DNA of 64,000 nt from Gemmatimonadota bacterium (GTDB lineage: Bacteria; Latescibacterota; UBA2968; UBA8231). The notes beneath the pieces are model-generated. The model had not been told where the DNA came from. It did not search any database and worked only from the letters and a program-made list of their open reading frames with translations. Location: NCBI GenBank assembly GCA_009840005.1, contig VXOR01000047.1:62001-126000 (forward strand), in the 5' to 3' direction. Shown here piece after piece: positions 9,298 through 17,492 of this stretch; within the stretch, counting starts at the first letter, position 1, and the number at the start of each line of letters is the position of its first letter. The translations under genes and the position numbers were made by a program.

Positions 9298-9732
9298 ATG
9301 AGACGGCACAAATTCACCCTTGGCTCCCTAGTCATTGCTGCGGGTCTAATCTACCTTTTTGTCGCTGGCGTTCAGCAGTCGACGGCGACTCACATGACCC
9401 TGCAAACTCTGATGGAGGGAGCTACAGACGACGGCCAGCGCATCCAACTAGGCGGCAGCACCGTGGTGCCCGGTTCGATTGAATGGGACCGGTATCGCTC
9501 GCGCCCCGAATTTGTGATTACCGACGGGCAACACACCCTGCGGGTGCGCTACATCGGCCACGCCGTGCTACCCGATACCTTCAAAGACGAAGCGCTGGTA
9601 GTCCTCGAAGGCGAATACGATGCAGCCGACCAAGTCTTTGCCGCTGAGATCGTCTTTGCCAAATGCCCCTCCAAATACGAGGGGCAAAGCTATGAAGGCC
9701 ACGTGCAGGCGATGAATAGCCCGAACGGCTAG
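9298..9732 (+). CDS. ccmE: cytochrome c maturation haem chaperone CcmE, CXXXY type
   Basis: A 144-aa protein with an N-terminal membrane anchor (residues 7-25) and an OB-fold periplasmic domain. In classical CcmE haem is bound covalently by a His in an HXXXY motif. Here the position reads AKCPSKYEG, giving C123 and Y127 (CXXXY). This is the variant described for archaea and some bacteria, so it is a known class and not a damaged gene. It receives haem from CcmC and passes it to CcmF. The ATG at 9298 matches the usual short cytosolic start; a TTG at 9280 is in frame but less likely. It heads the ccm gene cluster. Confidence 0.93.
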   Translation: MRRHKFTLGSLVIAAGLIYLFVAGVQQSTATHMTLQTLMEGATDDGQRIQLGGSTVVPGSIEWDRYRSRPEFVITDGQHTLRVRYIGHAVLPDTFKDEALVVLEGEYDAADQVFAAEIVFAKCPSKYEGQSYEGHVQAMNSPNG

Positions 9733-9764
9733 CCCACACACCTTTTGGCTTTTCCCGACTCTTT

Positions 9765-12131
9765 ATGGTTGATATCGGCTACTTTGCCTTGAGCTTAGCA
9801 CTCCTAGCCTCCGGCTATGGTGCTCTGGCGGCGGCCCTCGGGGCGAGGCGTGGCCACTTGGGGCTAGTACGCTCGGGCGAAAACGGGGTCTTGGCGACCT
9901 GTGGCCTGCTGACGCTGGCAATTCTCGCGCTGTGGCACGCGCTCCTCTCCCACGACTTCCAAGTCGAGTACGTGGCCGAAAACAGCAACCGCGCCATGCC
10001 TCTGTTCTATTTAATAACGGCGCTGTGGGGCGGGCAGAACGGATCGCTGTTGTTTTGGGGTTGGATCCTGTCTATCTACTCGGCGGGCTTGGCGGCACTC
10101 TACCGCCAGCGCTATCGCGAATTGATGCCCTACGCGATAGCGACCCTGTCCCTTACCAGCTTCTTCTTTTGCATTGTGCACCTCTTTGCCGCAGACCCGT
10201 TCCAGCGCCTGCCCTTCACGCCAGAAGATGGTCGCGGGCTCAACCCGATTCTACAACATCCCGTTATGGCCATTCACCCACCGATGCTCTACTTGGGCAT
10301 GGTGGGCATGGTCGTACCCTTTGCCTTTGCTATCGCCGCGCTCTTGACGGGCAAATTAGACGCTACTTGGCTCCGCGCGGCGCGGCGCTGGATGCTCATT
10401 CCTTGGACCTTTCTCGGCTTCGGCCTCCTGCTAGGCGGCAAGTGGGCTTATGTCGAACTGGGGTGGGGTGGATATTGGGCGTGGGATCCGGTGGAGAACT
10501 CTTCGCTGATGCCTTGGCTGATCGCCACCGCGTTTCTGCACTCGATTATGATTCAAGAGCGCAAGGGCATGCTCAAGGTATGGAATGTGGCTCTGGCGAT
10601 CCTCACATACGCGCTGTGCCTGTTCGGCACCTTTATGACCCGCAGTGGCATCATCTCCTCGGTCCACGCCTTTGCCCAATCCAACATCGGCCCTTTTTTT
10701 GCCACGTTTCTCGTCCTGACGCTGGTTTTTTCCTTTGGGCTTTTGTGGCTGCGGCTTCCTTTGCTCAAGGCCGAAAACCGCTTGGAATCATTTGCCTCGC
10801 GCGAGACGGCTTTCTTGCTCAACAACTGGGTTCTCTTGGGGATGCTCTTCGCCGTGTTCTGGGGCACGGTTTTCCCGCTGGTTTCCGAGGCATTGACCGA
10901 CGAACAGATCACGGTCGGGCCTCCTTTTTTCAACCAAGTCACGATTCCCATCGGCCTAGTGCTCCTGTTGTTGACAGGTGCTGGTCCGCTCTTTGCCTGG
11001 CGTCGCACTTCCAGCGAGAGTCTGCGCAAAAATTTCATTCGCCCGGCGACCGCGGGCGTTCTTTCGTGCGGGGTATTCTTTCTTTTGGGCCTGCGCGATC
11101 CCTATGTCGTGCTGTCATTCGGGCTGTGCGTCTTCGTACTCGTCGCGCTTGGTTCCGAATTCCACGTCGGGGCGCGGGCGCGGACCCACAGTACGGGCGA
11201 GTCCTATCCGGTGGCGTTGTATCGCCTCTGCGCCAAAAACCGACGGCGTTATGGCGGGTATTTGACCCACCTAGGGCTGGTATTGCTCTTTGCTGGCTTT
11301 ACTGGCAAAGCCTTTACCCAAGAAGCCGAAATCGTCCTCGACCAAGGAGCTTCGCGTCAAGTCGGCGAATACCGGCTTACCTTCGCGTCGCTGGCCTTTG
11401 CCGAAAACGCCAATCACAGCACTACTGCCGCGGCCTTGGCTCTGCATCGCGGCGATCAATTCCTCGGTACGCTGCTGCCGGAGCGCCGCTACTATCCGGC
11501 TTTTGACCAAGGTACTACTGAAGTTTCCATTTACTCGACATGGCGCGAGGACTTCTATGTAATTCTGGTGGGGTCTGCCGAAGACCAAAGTGCCAAATTC
11601 CAAATCTATATCAACCCACTAATCAACTTCGTGTGGCTTGGTGCGGTCGTCCTAGTACTCGGTGCGCTGTGGGCGATGTGGCCCACGCCGCGAGACCGGC
11701 GGCTAGCCCAGATCGATCGCGAAACCGCAATGGATTCTGTCGTCGCACGGAGACCTCGTATGTACGTGCCCGTGCTCGCTGCATTGGCGCTGGGCTTCTC
11801 GCCGGTAGGGGCGGCGAGAACGGCGGAAATCAAGGCCGTGGCTGAGGAATTGGTCTGTCTCTGCGGCAATTGCCCTCGGGAATCCCTAGCCACCTGTCTT
11901 TGTACTGACTTCGCGGTCCCCGAACGCGAGGCGATTGGCTCGGCCTTAGACCAAGGCCAGACTCGACAGCAGATCATCGATGGCTATGTTGCGCGTTTTG
12001 GCCCGAAGGTCTTAGCCTCTCCGCCGCACGAGGGTTTTAACTTGCTAGCTTGGGTCGCGCCCTTTTTGGCTCTTTTGTTTGGCTTAGCCTTGGTACGCAC
12101 CCTGCTAGTTCGCTGGAGGGACCAAGGCTAA
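9765..12131 (+). CDS. ccmF: CcmF haem lyase in frame with a CcmH-like domain
   Basis: 788 aa. Residues 1-650 are CcmF: many membrane helices and the haem-handling WWD-type motif WGGYWAWDPVENSSLMPWL (about 234-252). It attaches haem from CcmE to apocytochrome. From M666 the reading frame continues into a CcmH-like unit: a signal-like segment, then LVCLCGNCPRESLATC (Cys 698, 700, 703, 711, 713), then a final membrane helix. Codon 666 (ATG at 11760) has GGAGA six bases upstream, so CcmH could also start separately. The annotated stop TAA at 12129 is followed in frame by 29 more sense codons that resemble a CcmH tail. So this is either a fusion, an internal-start pair or a truncated gene. Confidence 0.9.
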   Translation: MVDIGYFALSLALLASGYGALAAALGARRGHLGLVRSGENGVLATCGLLTLAILALWHALLSHDFQVEYVAENSNRAMPLFYLITALWGGQNGSLLFWGWILSIYSAGLAALYRQRYRELMPYAIATLSLTSFFFCIVHLFAADPFQRLPFTPEDGRGLNPILQHPVMAIHPPMLYLGMVGMVVPFAFAIAALLTGKLDATWLRAARRWMLIPWTFLGFGLLLGGKWAYVELGWGGYWAWDPVENSSLMPWLIATAFLHSIMIQERKGMLKVWNVALAILTYALCLFGTFMTRSGIISSVHAFAQSNIGPFFATFLVLTLVFSFGLLWLRLPLLKAENRLESFASRETAFLLNNWVLLGMLFAVFWGTVFPLVSEALTDEQITVGPPFFNQVTIPIGLVLLLLTGAGPLFAWRRTSSESLRKNFIRPATAGVLSCGVFFLLGLRDPYVVLSFGLCVFVLVALGSEFHVGARARTHSTGESYPVALYRLCAKNRRRYGGYLTHLGLVLLFAGFTGKAFTQEAEIVLDQGASRQVGEYRLTFASLAFAENANHSTTAAALALHRGDQFLGTLLPERRYYPAFDQGTTEVSIYSTWREDFYVILVGSAEDQSAKFQIYINPLINFVWLGAVVLVLGALWAMWPTPRDRRLAQIDRETAMDSVVARRPRMYVPVLAALALGFSPVGAARTAEIKAVAEELVCLCGNCPRESLATCLCTDFAVPEREAIGSALDQGQTRQQIIDGYVARFGPKVLASPPHEGFNLLAWVAPFLALLFGLALVRTLLVRWRDQG
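11747..11762 (+). promoter_or_regulatory. internal ribosome site and ATG for a CcmH-like product
   Basis: GGAGA lies six bases before the in-frame ATG at 11760, inside the ccmF reading frame. The encoded start MYVPVLAALALGFSPVGAAR looks like a signal peptide leading straight into the CcmH cysteine motif. This supports, but does not prove, independent translation of CcmH. Confidence 0.45.
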
Positions 12132-12221
12132 GCGCCTCTACCGTCCAAGCCCCAGCCAGCCAACCGCAGCCAAGACGCGGATCGCTTGAGACGCGAATTG
12201 GATCGCTACGACGATGGCTAG
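12132..12221 (+). other. in-frame open tail beyond the ccmF/ccmH stop codon
   Basis: After TAA (12129-12131) the same frame runs 29 codons to TAG (12219-12221). It encodes a Pro/Ala/Gln-rich linker and then DADRLRRELDRYDDG. That layout (linker plus a charged helix after the last membrane segment) is what CcmH-type proteins often have at their C-terminus. It may be a lost extension, a readthrough product or a sequence error. Confidence 0.5.
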
Positions 12222-12263
12222 TTCGGCCAAACCGACGCGGGCCTACAGAGGCTATATTATATA

Positions 12264-12701
12264 ATGAAAGAGATAGAACTTTTACCCATATTGTGTTCTA
12301 TCGCGCTGCTGTTGGGACTGTTGCTCTATCTGGCATATCCCCTCCTAGCGACCGGGCAGACGGGCGCGGTGACAAGGCCGACGCGACAGCTTTTCGAGCG
12401 CAAGGAGCAGCTCTTGGGCGAAATCGTCGAGTTGGAACTTGACCGCGAACTCGGCAAGGTGTCTGTAGAGGATTTTCAACGCCTTTTTGCCGAGTTGGAG
12501 GCCGAGACGCTGGCGGTTATCGGCGAGTTGGATCGGCTCAACGGTGCGAGCAGCTCTCAACTCGAACGACGCATCGAGGAAGAGGTTGCGGCTCTGCACC
12601 AAAAGACCGCTGTTCCTCGTTGCCACGGCTGCGGGGCCTTGCGGCGCGAGGGCGATCGGTTCTGTCCGCAATGCGGTGCTTCGCTAGTGGAATCTAGCTG
12701 A
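12264..12701 (+). CDS. CcmI-like membrane protein with C-terminal zinc ribbon
   Basis: A 145-aa protein. One membrane helix (about 7-29) is followed by a charged helical segment ELELDRELGKVSVEDFQRL (55-73), as in the N-terminal part of CcmI-type proteins. It ends in a zinc ribbon with C120-x2-C123 and C134-x2-C137. It lacks the TPR domain that CcmI uses to hold apocytochrome. It sits inside the ccm cluster, three bases before the next gene, so a role in cytochrome c assembly is likely, but its function is inferred only from position and partial likeness. Confidence 0.6.
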   Translation: MKEIELLPILCSIALLLGLLLYLAYPLLATGQTGAVTRPTRQLFERKEQLLGEIVELELDRELGKVSVEDFQRLFAELEAETLAVIGELDRLNGASSSQLERRIEEEVAALHQKTAVPRCHGCGALRREGDRFCPQCGASLVESS

Positions 12702-12704
12702 GCC

Positions 12705-13778
12705 ATGGTTCTGCGCTTGCTTTGTGTTGCAATCGTCCTTTGCGCTTCCGACCTGTGGGGCGCGGCGATCGACGGTTATGTACTCAACCCTTTCACCCAA
12801 GCGCGAATTCCGGGCATTCCCGTGGCCTTCTACGTCCGCCAAGACGGACAAATCCTCGAGATGCTGCGCAAGGAGACCGACGCCGAGGGGCGCTTTTCTT
12901 TTGCCGGCCCCTTCCTGCAGAGCGGACTCCTCTTCGGGCTAGCCGCCTTCTACGACGACATCCCCTACTTTTCTTCGACTCTTGAGGCCGGTGCGCAACA
13001 ACAGGTCATCCTTGAAGTGTACGAAAAAACCGATGACCCCTCCGGAATCCGCATCGGTACTCATCACCTCTTTTTCGCACTGCGCGAGAACGCGATTGAG
13101 TGCATCCAGCTCCTGCAAATTCACAACACCCGCGAGCGCACGTACGCAGGCCGTGGTGACGGACGCGAGCGGCAAGTGACTGAACTTGTCTTGCCAACGG
13201 GTATCTTCAACCTCCAAAGTCACTCGGGGCTGCTCCACCAAGCCGGAGAAGGTCGTTTCTTCGACAACCAGCCCCTGCCTCCGGGCCGCTCGCAGCGGAG
13301 TTTTTCTTTCAATCTCGACGCGCGCAACTTCGCCAGCCCCTATGTGCATCAGGTGATATATCCGACCGACCGCTTGGAGGTTTTTCTCGACCCACCTTCC
13401 ACAGAGATCAAACCGCCTTTTATCGATCTAGGTATCGTTGAACAGCACGGTCGCCAGTACCGGAAAGTGGCCATAGAAAACCTACAGCCAAGTCAGCAGG
13501 TGGCGATTCCCTTACCTTTCGCCCCCTCGCTGCGTTGGTCGCTCAAATGGGTCGCACTGGCTGGCGCATTCCTCGCCGGTGGTGTCGCGCTGGCATTGAG
13601 CCGCCAACACCCAAGCACTGATCGCGCACGCGCGCTAAAACGGCGGCAGCATCTCATTGAGGAGCTCGCTCGGCTCGACGACTCTTTTGCCGGCCGGCCC
13701 GAGGATCCGCATTACATGGACCAGCGGGCGCATCTGATGCGCGAAGCTGTTGCCCTGACTCAAGCGCTTGACGTGTGA
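12705..13778 (+). CDS. ccm-cluster membrane protein with carboxypeptidase-regulatory-like domain
   Basis: 357 aa. It has a signal peptide (1-20, ending LWGA) and then an Ig-like/carboxypeptidase-regulatory fold (about 22-105, IDGYVLNPFTQARIPGIPV). A long beta-rich region follows, then one membrane helix (about 280-300, WVALAGAFLAGGVALAL) and a short cytosolic helical tail resembling the charged helix of the preceding gene. I do not recognise a named family for the whole. Its stop overlaps the ccmA start (TGATG), so it is part of the ccm operon and is probably a periplasmic component of this variant cytochrome c system. Confidence 0.6.
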   Translation: MVLRLLCVAIVLCASDLWGAAIDGYVLNPFTQARIPGIPVAFYVRQDGQILEMLRKETDAEGRFSFAGPFLQSGLLFGLAAFYDDIPYFSSTLEAGAQQQVILEVYEKTDDPSGIRIGTHHLFFALRENAIECIQLLQIHNTRERTYAGRGDGRERQVTELVLPTGIFNLQSHSGLLHQAGEGRFFDNQPLPPGRSQRSFSFNLDARNFASPYVHQVIYPTDRLEVFLDPPSTEIKPPFIDLGIVEQHGRQYRKVAIENLQPSQQVAIPLPFAPSLRWSLKWVALAGAFLAGGVALALSRQHPSTDRARALKRRQHLIEELARLDDSFAGRPEDPHYMDQRAHLMREAVALTQALDV

Positions 13779-14491
13779 TGGGTGGAGACGACGCAATTGT
13801 CCTAGAGGGTGCTGCCAAGCGCTTCGGCACCCACACAGCCCTGCATCCCACCGATCTGGCCATCGCGCACGGCCAAGCGGTGCTGCTCGTTGGTGCCAAT
13901 GGCGCGGGCAAGAGTACCCTGTTGCGGTTAGTGGCCGGCCTCTGCCGACCTTCGGCGGGAAAAGTGAAGGTCAACGGTTGCGATCCCCAACGCATTCCCG
14001 AGGCGCGGGCGGAGGTCGGCCTGCTCTCGCATCAGACCTTGCTCTACGACGAACTGACGGCGAGAGAGAACTTGCGTTTCTTCGCCCAACTCTATGGCTT
14101 GGACAATCCAGAAGAACGGCTCGCTGCGGCCTTAGCAGCTGTTGGTCTGAACGAGCGGCTCGACCAGCGCGTGGGTTCGTTCTCCCGCGGTATGAAGCAG
14201 CGTCTGGCTATTGCCCGTGCCATCCTGCATCGCCCTTCTATTCTCTTGCTTGACGAGCCGTTTACCGGCCTCGACGCAAGTGCCAGTACTGCACTGCACC
14301 GCCTCCTATGTCGCTTTCGGCAAGAAGGGCGCACCTGCATCTTGGTAACGCATCGCCCCGACGAGGCTGAGGACCTAGTAGATCGCCTGCTGGTGATCGA
14401 ACGCGGTCAATGGCGCTTGGATCAAGTCCTGTCGGAAAATTCTAACCAACTGCGCACGCTCTGCGCGCCTTATCTCGACGCCAACCCATGA
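13778..14491 (+). CDS. ccmA: haem ABC transporter ATP-binding subunit CcmA
   Basis: 237-aa ABC ATPase with Walker A GANGAGKS (39-46), signature SRGMKQR and Walker B LLLDEPFTGLD. With CcmB and CcmC it forms the complex that loads haem onto CcmE and releases holo-CcmE by ATP hydrolysis. The ATG at 13778 overlaps the preceding stop; a GTG one codon earlier is also in frame. Its own stop overlaps the ccmB start. Confidence 0.92.
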   Translation: MGGDDAIVLEGAAKRFGTHTALHPTDLAIAHGQAVLLVGANGAGKSTLLRLVAGLCRPSAGKVKVNGCDPQRIPEARAEVGLLSHQTLLYDELTARENLRFFAQLYGLDNPEERLAAALAAVGLNERLDQRVGSFSRGMKQRLAIARAILHRPSILLLDEPFTGLDASASTALHRLLCRFRQEGRTCILVTHRPDEAEDLVDRLLVIERGQWRLDQVLSENSNQLRTLCAPYLDANP

Positions 14492-15165
14492 GCTTTTTAG
14501 GGCGAGCGCTGGCGATACTGCGCAAGGATCTGAAGGCCGAGTGGCGCACGAAGGCGCGTCTCAGCCCGATGGTGTTCTTTATACTATTGATGTTGCTGGT
14601 ATTCAACTTTTCCTTCGACTTAGGCGGGGCCGCTCTACGCGAGATTGGGCCTGGGACCCTGTGGTCGTCCTATGTCTTCGCCAGCCTGCTGAGTCTGGGC
14701 CGCTCTTTTGCTGATGAACGCGACAACGACGCGCTCGACGCGCTGCTGTTAGCGCCGGGGGACCGCGGTGCCATTTATCTAGGTAAAATGCTGGGCAATT
14801 TTGTTTTTCTTTTGGCAATCGAACTTCTAAGTTTGCCCTTTTTTGCGCTCTTTTTTAACCTGTCTCTAGGCTTTTTCTTGCTACCCCTGCTGGCTATCTT
14901 CGTCTTGGGCTCAGCTTGTATGGCGTCGGCGGGCACACTCTTTGCGGCATTGTCGAACAACATGCGCTTGCGCGAGTTAATGCTGCCCCTTTTGCTCTTG
15001 CCCATGATCTTGCCGGCGTTGATTTCCTGCGTGGAGGCGACGGGGTTAGCGCTGGCCAATGACTGTTGCGAAAAACTCTTCTCGCACTTGCAAATGTTGG
15101 GGGTGTACGCGATGGTTTTCACGGTGCTGTCGCTAATGCTTTTTGAATACGCAATCGAGGAATGA
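14488..15165 (+). CDS. ccmB: haem ABC transporter permease CcmB
   Basis: 225-aa integral membrane protein with about six hydrophobic helices. The N-terminal IRKDLKAEWR-like region (LRKDLKAEWRTKARLSPM) and the ERDNDALDALLLAPGDRGAIYLGK stretch are characteristic of CcmB. It overlaps ccmA by four bases upstream and ccmC by four bases downstream, showing tight translational coupling. Confidence 0.92.
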   Translation: MSFLGRALAILRKDLKAEWRTKARLSPMVFFILLMLLVFNFSFDLGGAALREIGPGTLWSSYVFASLLSLGRSFADERDNDALDALLLAPGDRGAIYLGKMLGNFVFLLAIELLSLPFFALFFNLSLGFFLLPLLAIFVLGSACMASAGTLFAALSNNMRLRELMLPLLLLPMILPALISCVEATGLALANDCCEKLFSHLQMLGVYAMVFTVLSLMLFEYAIEE

Positions 15166-15833
15166 TGCGTTCGGTCCCATTCTCCTGTTTGATTTTCGTG
15201 GTCATGCTCGTCGCCTTGGGCGCGATTTTTCTGTGGGTCCCCACCGAAAAAGAAATGGGAATCGTCCAGCGAATCTTCTATTTTCACGTGCCGGCGGCGT
15301 TTTCTTCGTTTCTGGCCTTTTTTCTAGTATTCGTCGGCAGTATACAGTATCTGCGCACTCGCGAGGACAAGTGGGACCGCCTAGCGCTATGCTCTGCCGA
15401 ACTGGGCGTGATCTTTGCGTTGATCGTGCTGATCACTGGGCCTTTGTGGGCTAAACCCATCTGGGGGGTTTACTGGCGGTGGGAGCCGCGCCTGACCTCC
15501 ATGCTGATTACTTTCACCATCTACGTGGCCTACCTAATGGTGCGGGGATACGGGGCTAACTCCACTCCGGTGCAGCGCATTAGTGCTGTACTGGGTATTC
15601 TCGCCTTCGCCAACGTTCCTTTGGTGTACTATGCTGTTGATCTGTGGGCCGCCGACCAGCAGCTACACCCACCGCGCAACGTAGAGCTTGAGCCGAAGAT
15701 GCAATACACCAAGTGGATATGCTACGCGGCTTTCTTTCTGCTGCTCTTTCGCCTCATAGCGCAACGCATGGAACTAGCCCGCATTGAAAAAACCGTGGCG
15801 CTCCTACGGCAAAAACTAACCGACGAAACGTAA
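15162..15833 (+). CDS. ccmC: haem handling protein CcmC
   Basis: 223-aa six-helix membrane protein that passes haem to CcmE. Its tryptophan-rich motif reads WGVYWRWEPRLTSML, with Glu in the place where classical CcmC has WWVWDARLTS. Two successive ATG codons at 15162 and 15165 are possible starts; the first overlaps the ccmB stop. Conserved histidines are present near FYFHVPAAFSS and in the last periplasmic loop (QQLHPP). Confidence 0.92.
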   Translation: MMRSVPFSCLIFVVMLVALGAIFLWVPTEKEMGIVQRIFYFHVPAAFSSFLAFFLVFVGSIQYLRTREDKWDRLALCSAELGVIFALIVLITGPLWAKPIWGVYWRWEPRLTSMLITFTIYVAYLMVRGYGANSTPVQRISAVLGILAFANVPLVYYAVDLWAADQQLHPPRNVELEPKMQYTKWICYAAFFLLLFRLIAQRMELARIEKTVALLRQKLTDET

Positions 15834-15839
15834 GAGACT

Positions 15840-16001
15840 ATGGACAATCTCCACTACTTATTTGCTGCCTTTGCGGCCGTGTGGATCGTGCTTTTTGCCT
15901 ATCTGACGCACCTAAACCGGCGCACTGGGGAACTGAGTCGCCAGCTCGCAGAACTTGAGTTGAAGCTGAAAAACAAAGAGGGTGATTTGCCGGATGGGTA
16001 G
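15840..16001 (+). CDS. ccmD: small CcmD-like protein
   Basis: A 53-aa reading frame six bases after ccmC: MDNLHYLFAAFAAVWIVLFA, one membrane helix, then a positively charged amphipathic helix (LNRRTGELSRQLAELELKLK). This matches CcmD in size, topology and position. CcmD helps release holo-CcmE from CcmABC. It is short and easily missed by gene finders. Confidence 0.85.
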   Translation: MDNLHYLFAAFAAVWIVLFAYLTHLNRRTGELSRQLAELELKLKNKEGDLPDG

Positions 16002-16015
16002 GAGGCGCAAGCTAG

Positions 16016-16045
16016 TTGACACCCGCTTTTACGTCGTATTATATT
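16016..16045 (+). promoter_or_regulatory. sigma-70-type promoter for the DUF151 pair
   Basis: TTGACA at 16016-16021 is followed after 17 bases by TTATAT (16039-16044), or after 18 bases by TATATT. The predicted start is near 16051, about 40 bases before the first DUF151 gene. This separates that gene pair from the ccm operon. Confidence 0.65.
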
Positions 16046-16090
16046 TCACACATCTATTGGCAAACGCCTATTAAATTGTAGTGTATCGCT

Positions 16091-16708
16091 ATGGTTCTGA
16101 TGGAAGTCAAGGGGGTCTTAAGCAGCAAATCTCTATCTTTATATCCTGAAGTAGTACTCAAAGAAGTCGAAGGCAACTATTATCTGCGCATTGTCATCGG
16201 CCGCTTTGAGGCGGCAGCCATTTCCACAGCCCACAGCAAGCGGCAACCCGCACGCCCCATTAGCTACGATCTAGCCCATCAGATTCTCGTCCACGTTGAT
16301 GCTCGGGTAGTCCGGGTCGAAATTACGGACTTTAACTCACGCGAAAGAACGTACTACGCTGATATTCACCTCGTTGACGACGAGGGCAAAATTTATACAT
16401 TCGACGCACGTCCCAGCGATGCCATTGCCCTAGCCTTGCGCTTTAGCGCACCGATCTACGCTGCCGTCAAAGTGCTCAAAGACGTGGGATGCGTTCGTTC
16501 TGACGACGATGAATGGGTTACGGCTGAAGTTAATGCCATCACCAAATCCGTGGCCGCTCCGCGGGAAGAGCATCCGACCATCGCCACATCAGCCGTCAAT
16601 CAGCTAGAACAACTAAAAAGACGCATGCTCCAAGCGGTTGCCGAAGAAATCTACGAGGAGGCGGCGCGGCTTCGCGACGAGATTAGTCGCCTCAATGGGG
16701 GTGGCTAA
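16091..16708 (+). CDS. bifunctional nuclease family (DUF151) protein with UVR tail
   Basis: 205 aa. Residues 1-135 are a DUF151/bifunctional nuclease domain with IGRFEAAAI and the highly conserved DARPSDAIALALR. The C-terminal 35 residues (EQLKRRMLQAVAEEIYEEAA and RLRDEI) are a UVR motif like the UvrB/UvrC contact helix. Characterised DUF151 members have DNase/RNase activity. The start ATG at 16091 follows a promoter. The stop overlaps the start of a second paralogue (TAATG), so the two are made together. Confidence 0.85.
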   Translation: MVLMEVKGVLSSKSLSLYPEVVLKEVEGNYYLRIVIGRFEAAAISTAHSKRQPARPISYDLAHQILVHVDARVVRVEITDFNSRERTYYADIHLVDDEGKIYTFDARPSDAIALALRFSAPIYAAVKVLKDVGCVRSDDDEWVTAEVNAITKSVAAPREEHPTIATSAVNQLEQLKRRMLQAVAEEIYEEAARLRDEISRLNGGG

Positions 16709-17403
16709 TGAGTACTACCTCTTTAGTCGAGATGACCGTGGTCAAGGTTAGCCCCTACTTGCGCGAGGACAGACCCTTGGTGTGGTTGAGCGAGAAGAAC
16801 GGTAACCTCCCGCGGCTCCTGCCCATTCCCATCGGCGAATTTGAAGCGGCCGCCATTCGGATGCGGCTGGAAAACGATGGCCCTATACGCCCAATTTCTT
16901 ACGACTTGCTCTCTTCTATGGTCAACTCCCTTGCGATACGCGTGCGCCAAGTTGTCATCCACAACGTGCGCCGCTCCATTTACTACGCGAGAGTCGTTAT
17001 TGAGAAGAATCACGCGATAAAAGACATCGACGCACGTCCCAGCGATGCCATCGCTTTGGCCTTGCGCACGGGTTCGCCAATCTACGTTGCTCCTGCGTTG
17101 CTCGACGAGGTGGGCTTGGAGCCTTTGGAAACCGACTTGGATGTTGAACACACCCTAGACCGCTTCTACGAGTTTGAAGCGCAGATTTCCACGTCGCTCA
17201 ATGCAGAAGCTGATCCGGCCACGATCCGCTCACTGAAGCGGCAAGCCGAAGAAGTCGACGCTCAACGCCCGCCGAAGGAAGAGAAAGACGAACTCAGCCT
17301 GCTTCAGCATCGGTTACAGCAGGCCGTCATCTGCGAAGAATACGAAGAAGCTGCTCGTCTGCGCGACGCCATCGAATCGCTAGTCAAAAAAATCAAGCGT
17401 TGA
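16708..17403 (+). CDS. second DUF151 bifunctional nuclease paralogue with UVR tail
   Basis: 231 aa, same layout as its upstream neighbour: DUF151 domain (IGEFEAAAIR, DARPSDAIALALRTGSPIY) and a C-terminal UVR motif (LLQHRLQQAVICEEYEEAAR). A longer linker lies between the two domains. The two proteins share the motifs but differ in most other residues, so the duplication is old. They may form a heteromer. No partner UvrA/B/C gene is in the window. Confidence 0.83.
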   Translation: MSTTSLVEMTVVKVSPYLREDRPLVWLSEKNGNLPRLLPIPIGEFEAAAIRMRLENDGPIRPISYDLLSSMVNSLAIRVRQVVIHNVRRSIYYARVVIEKNHAIKDIDARPSDAIALALRTGSPIYVAPALLDEVGLEPLETDLDVEHTLDRFYEFEAQISTSLNAEADPATIRSLKRQAEEVDAQRPPKEEKDELSLLQHRLQQAVICEEYEEAARLRDAIESLVKKIKR

Positions 17404-17492
17404 ACCCCAATCCGGGTGGACGCAGACGTAACACCTACCAAGTAGCCGAAGTTGCCAAGTTGCCCAAGACACTGATCCGTGCACAGCACACA

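Noticed and set aside
9932..11506. 524-codon open frame on the plus strand overlapping ccmF
   Set aside because: It is a +1-type shadow of ccmF, with Arg/Pro/Ser-rich composition and no recognisable domain; ccmF in the other frame has clear family motifs.
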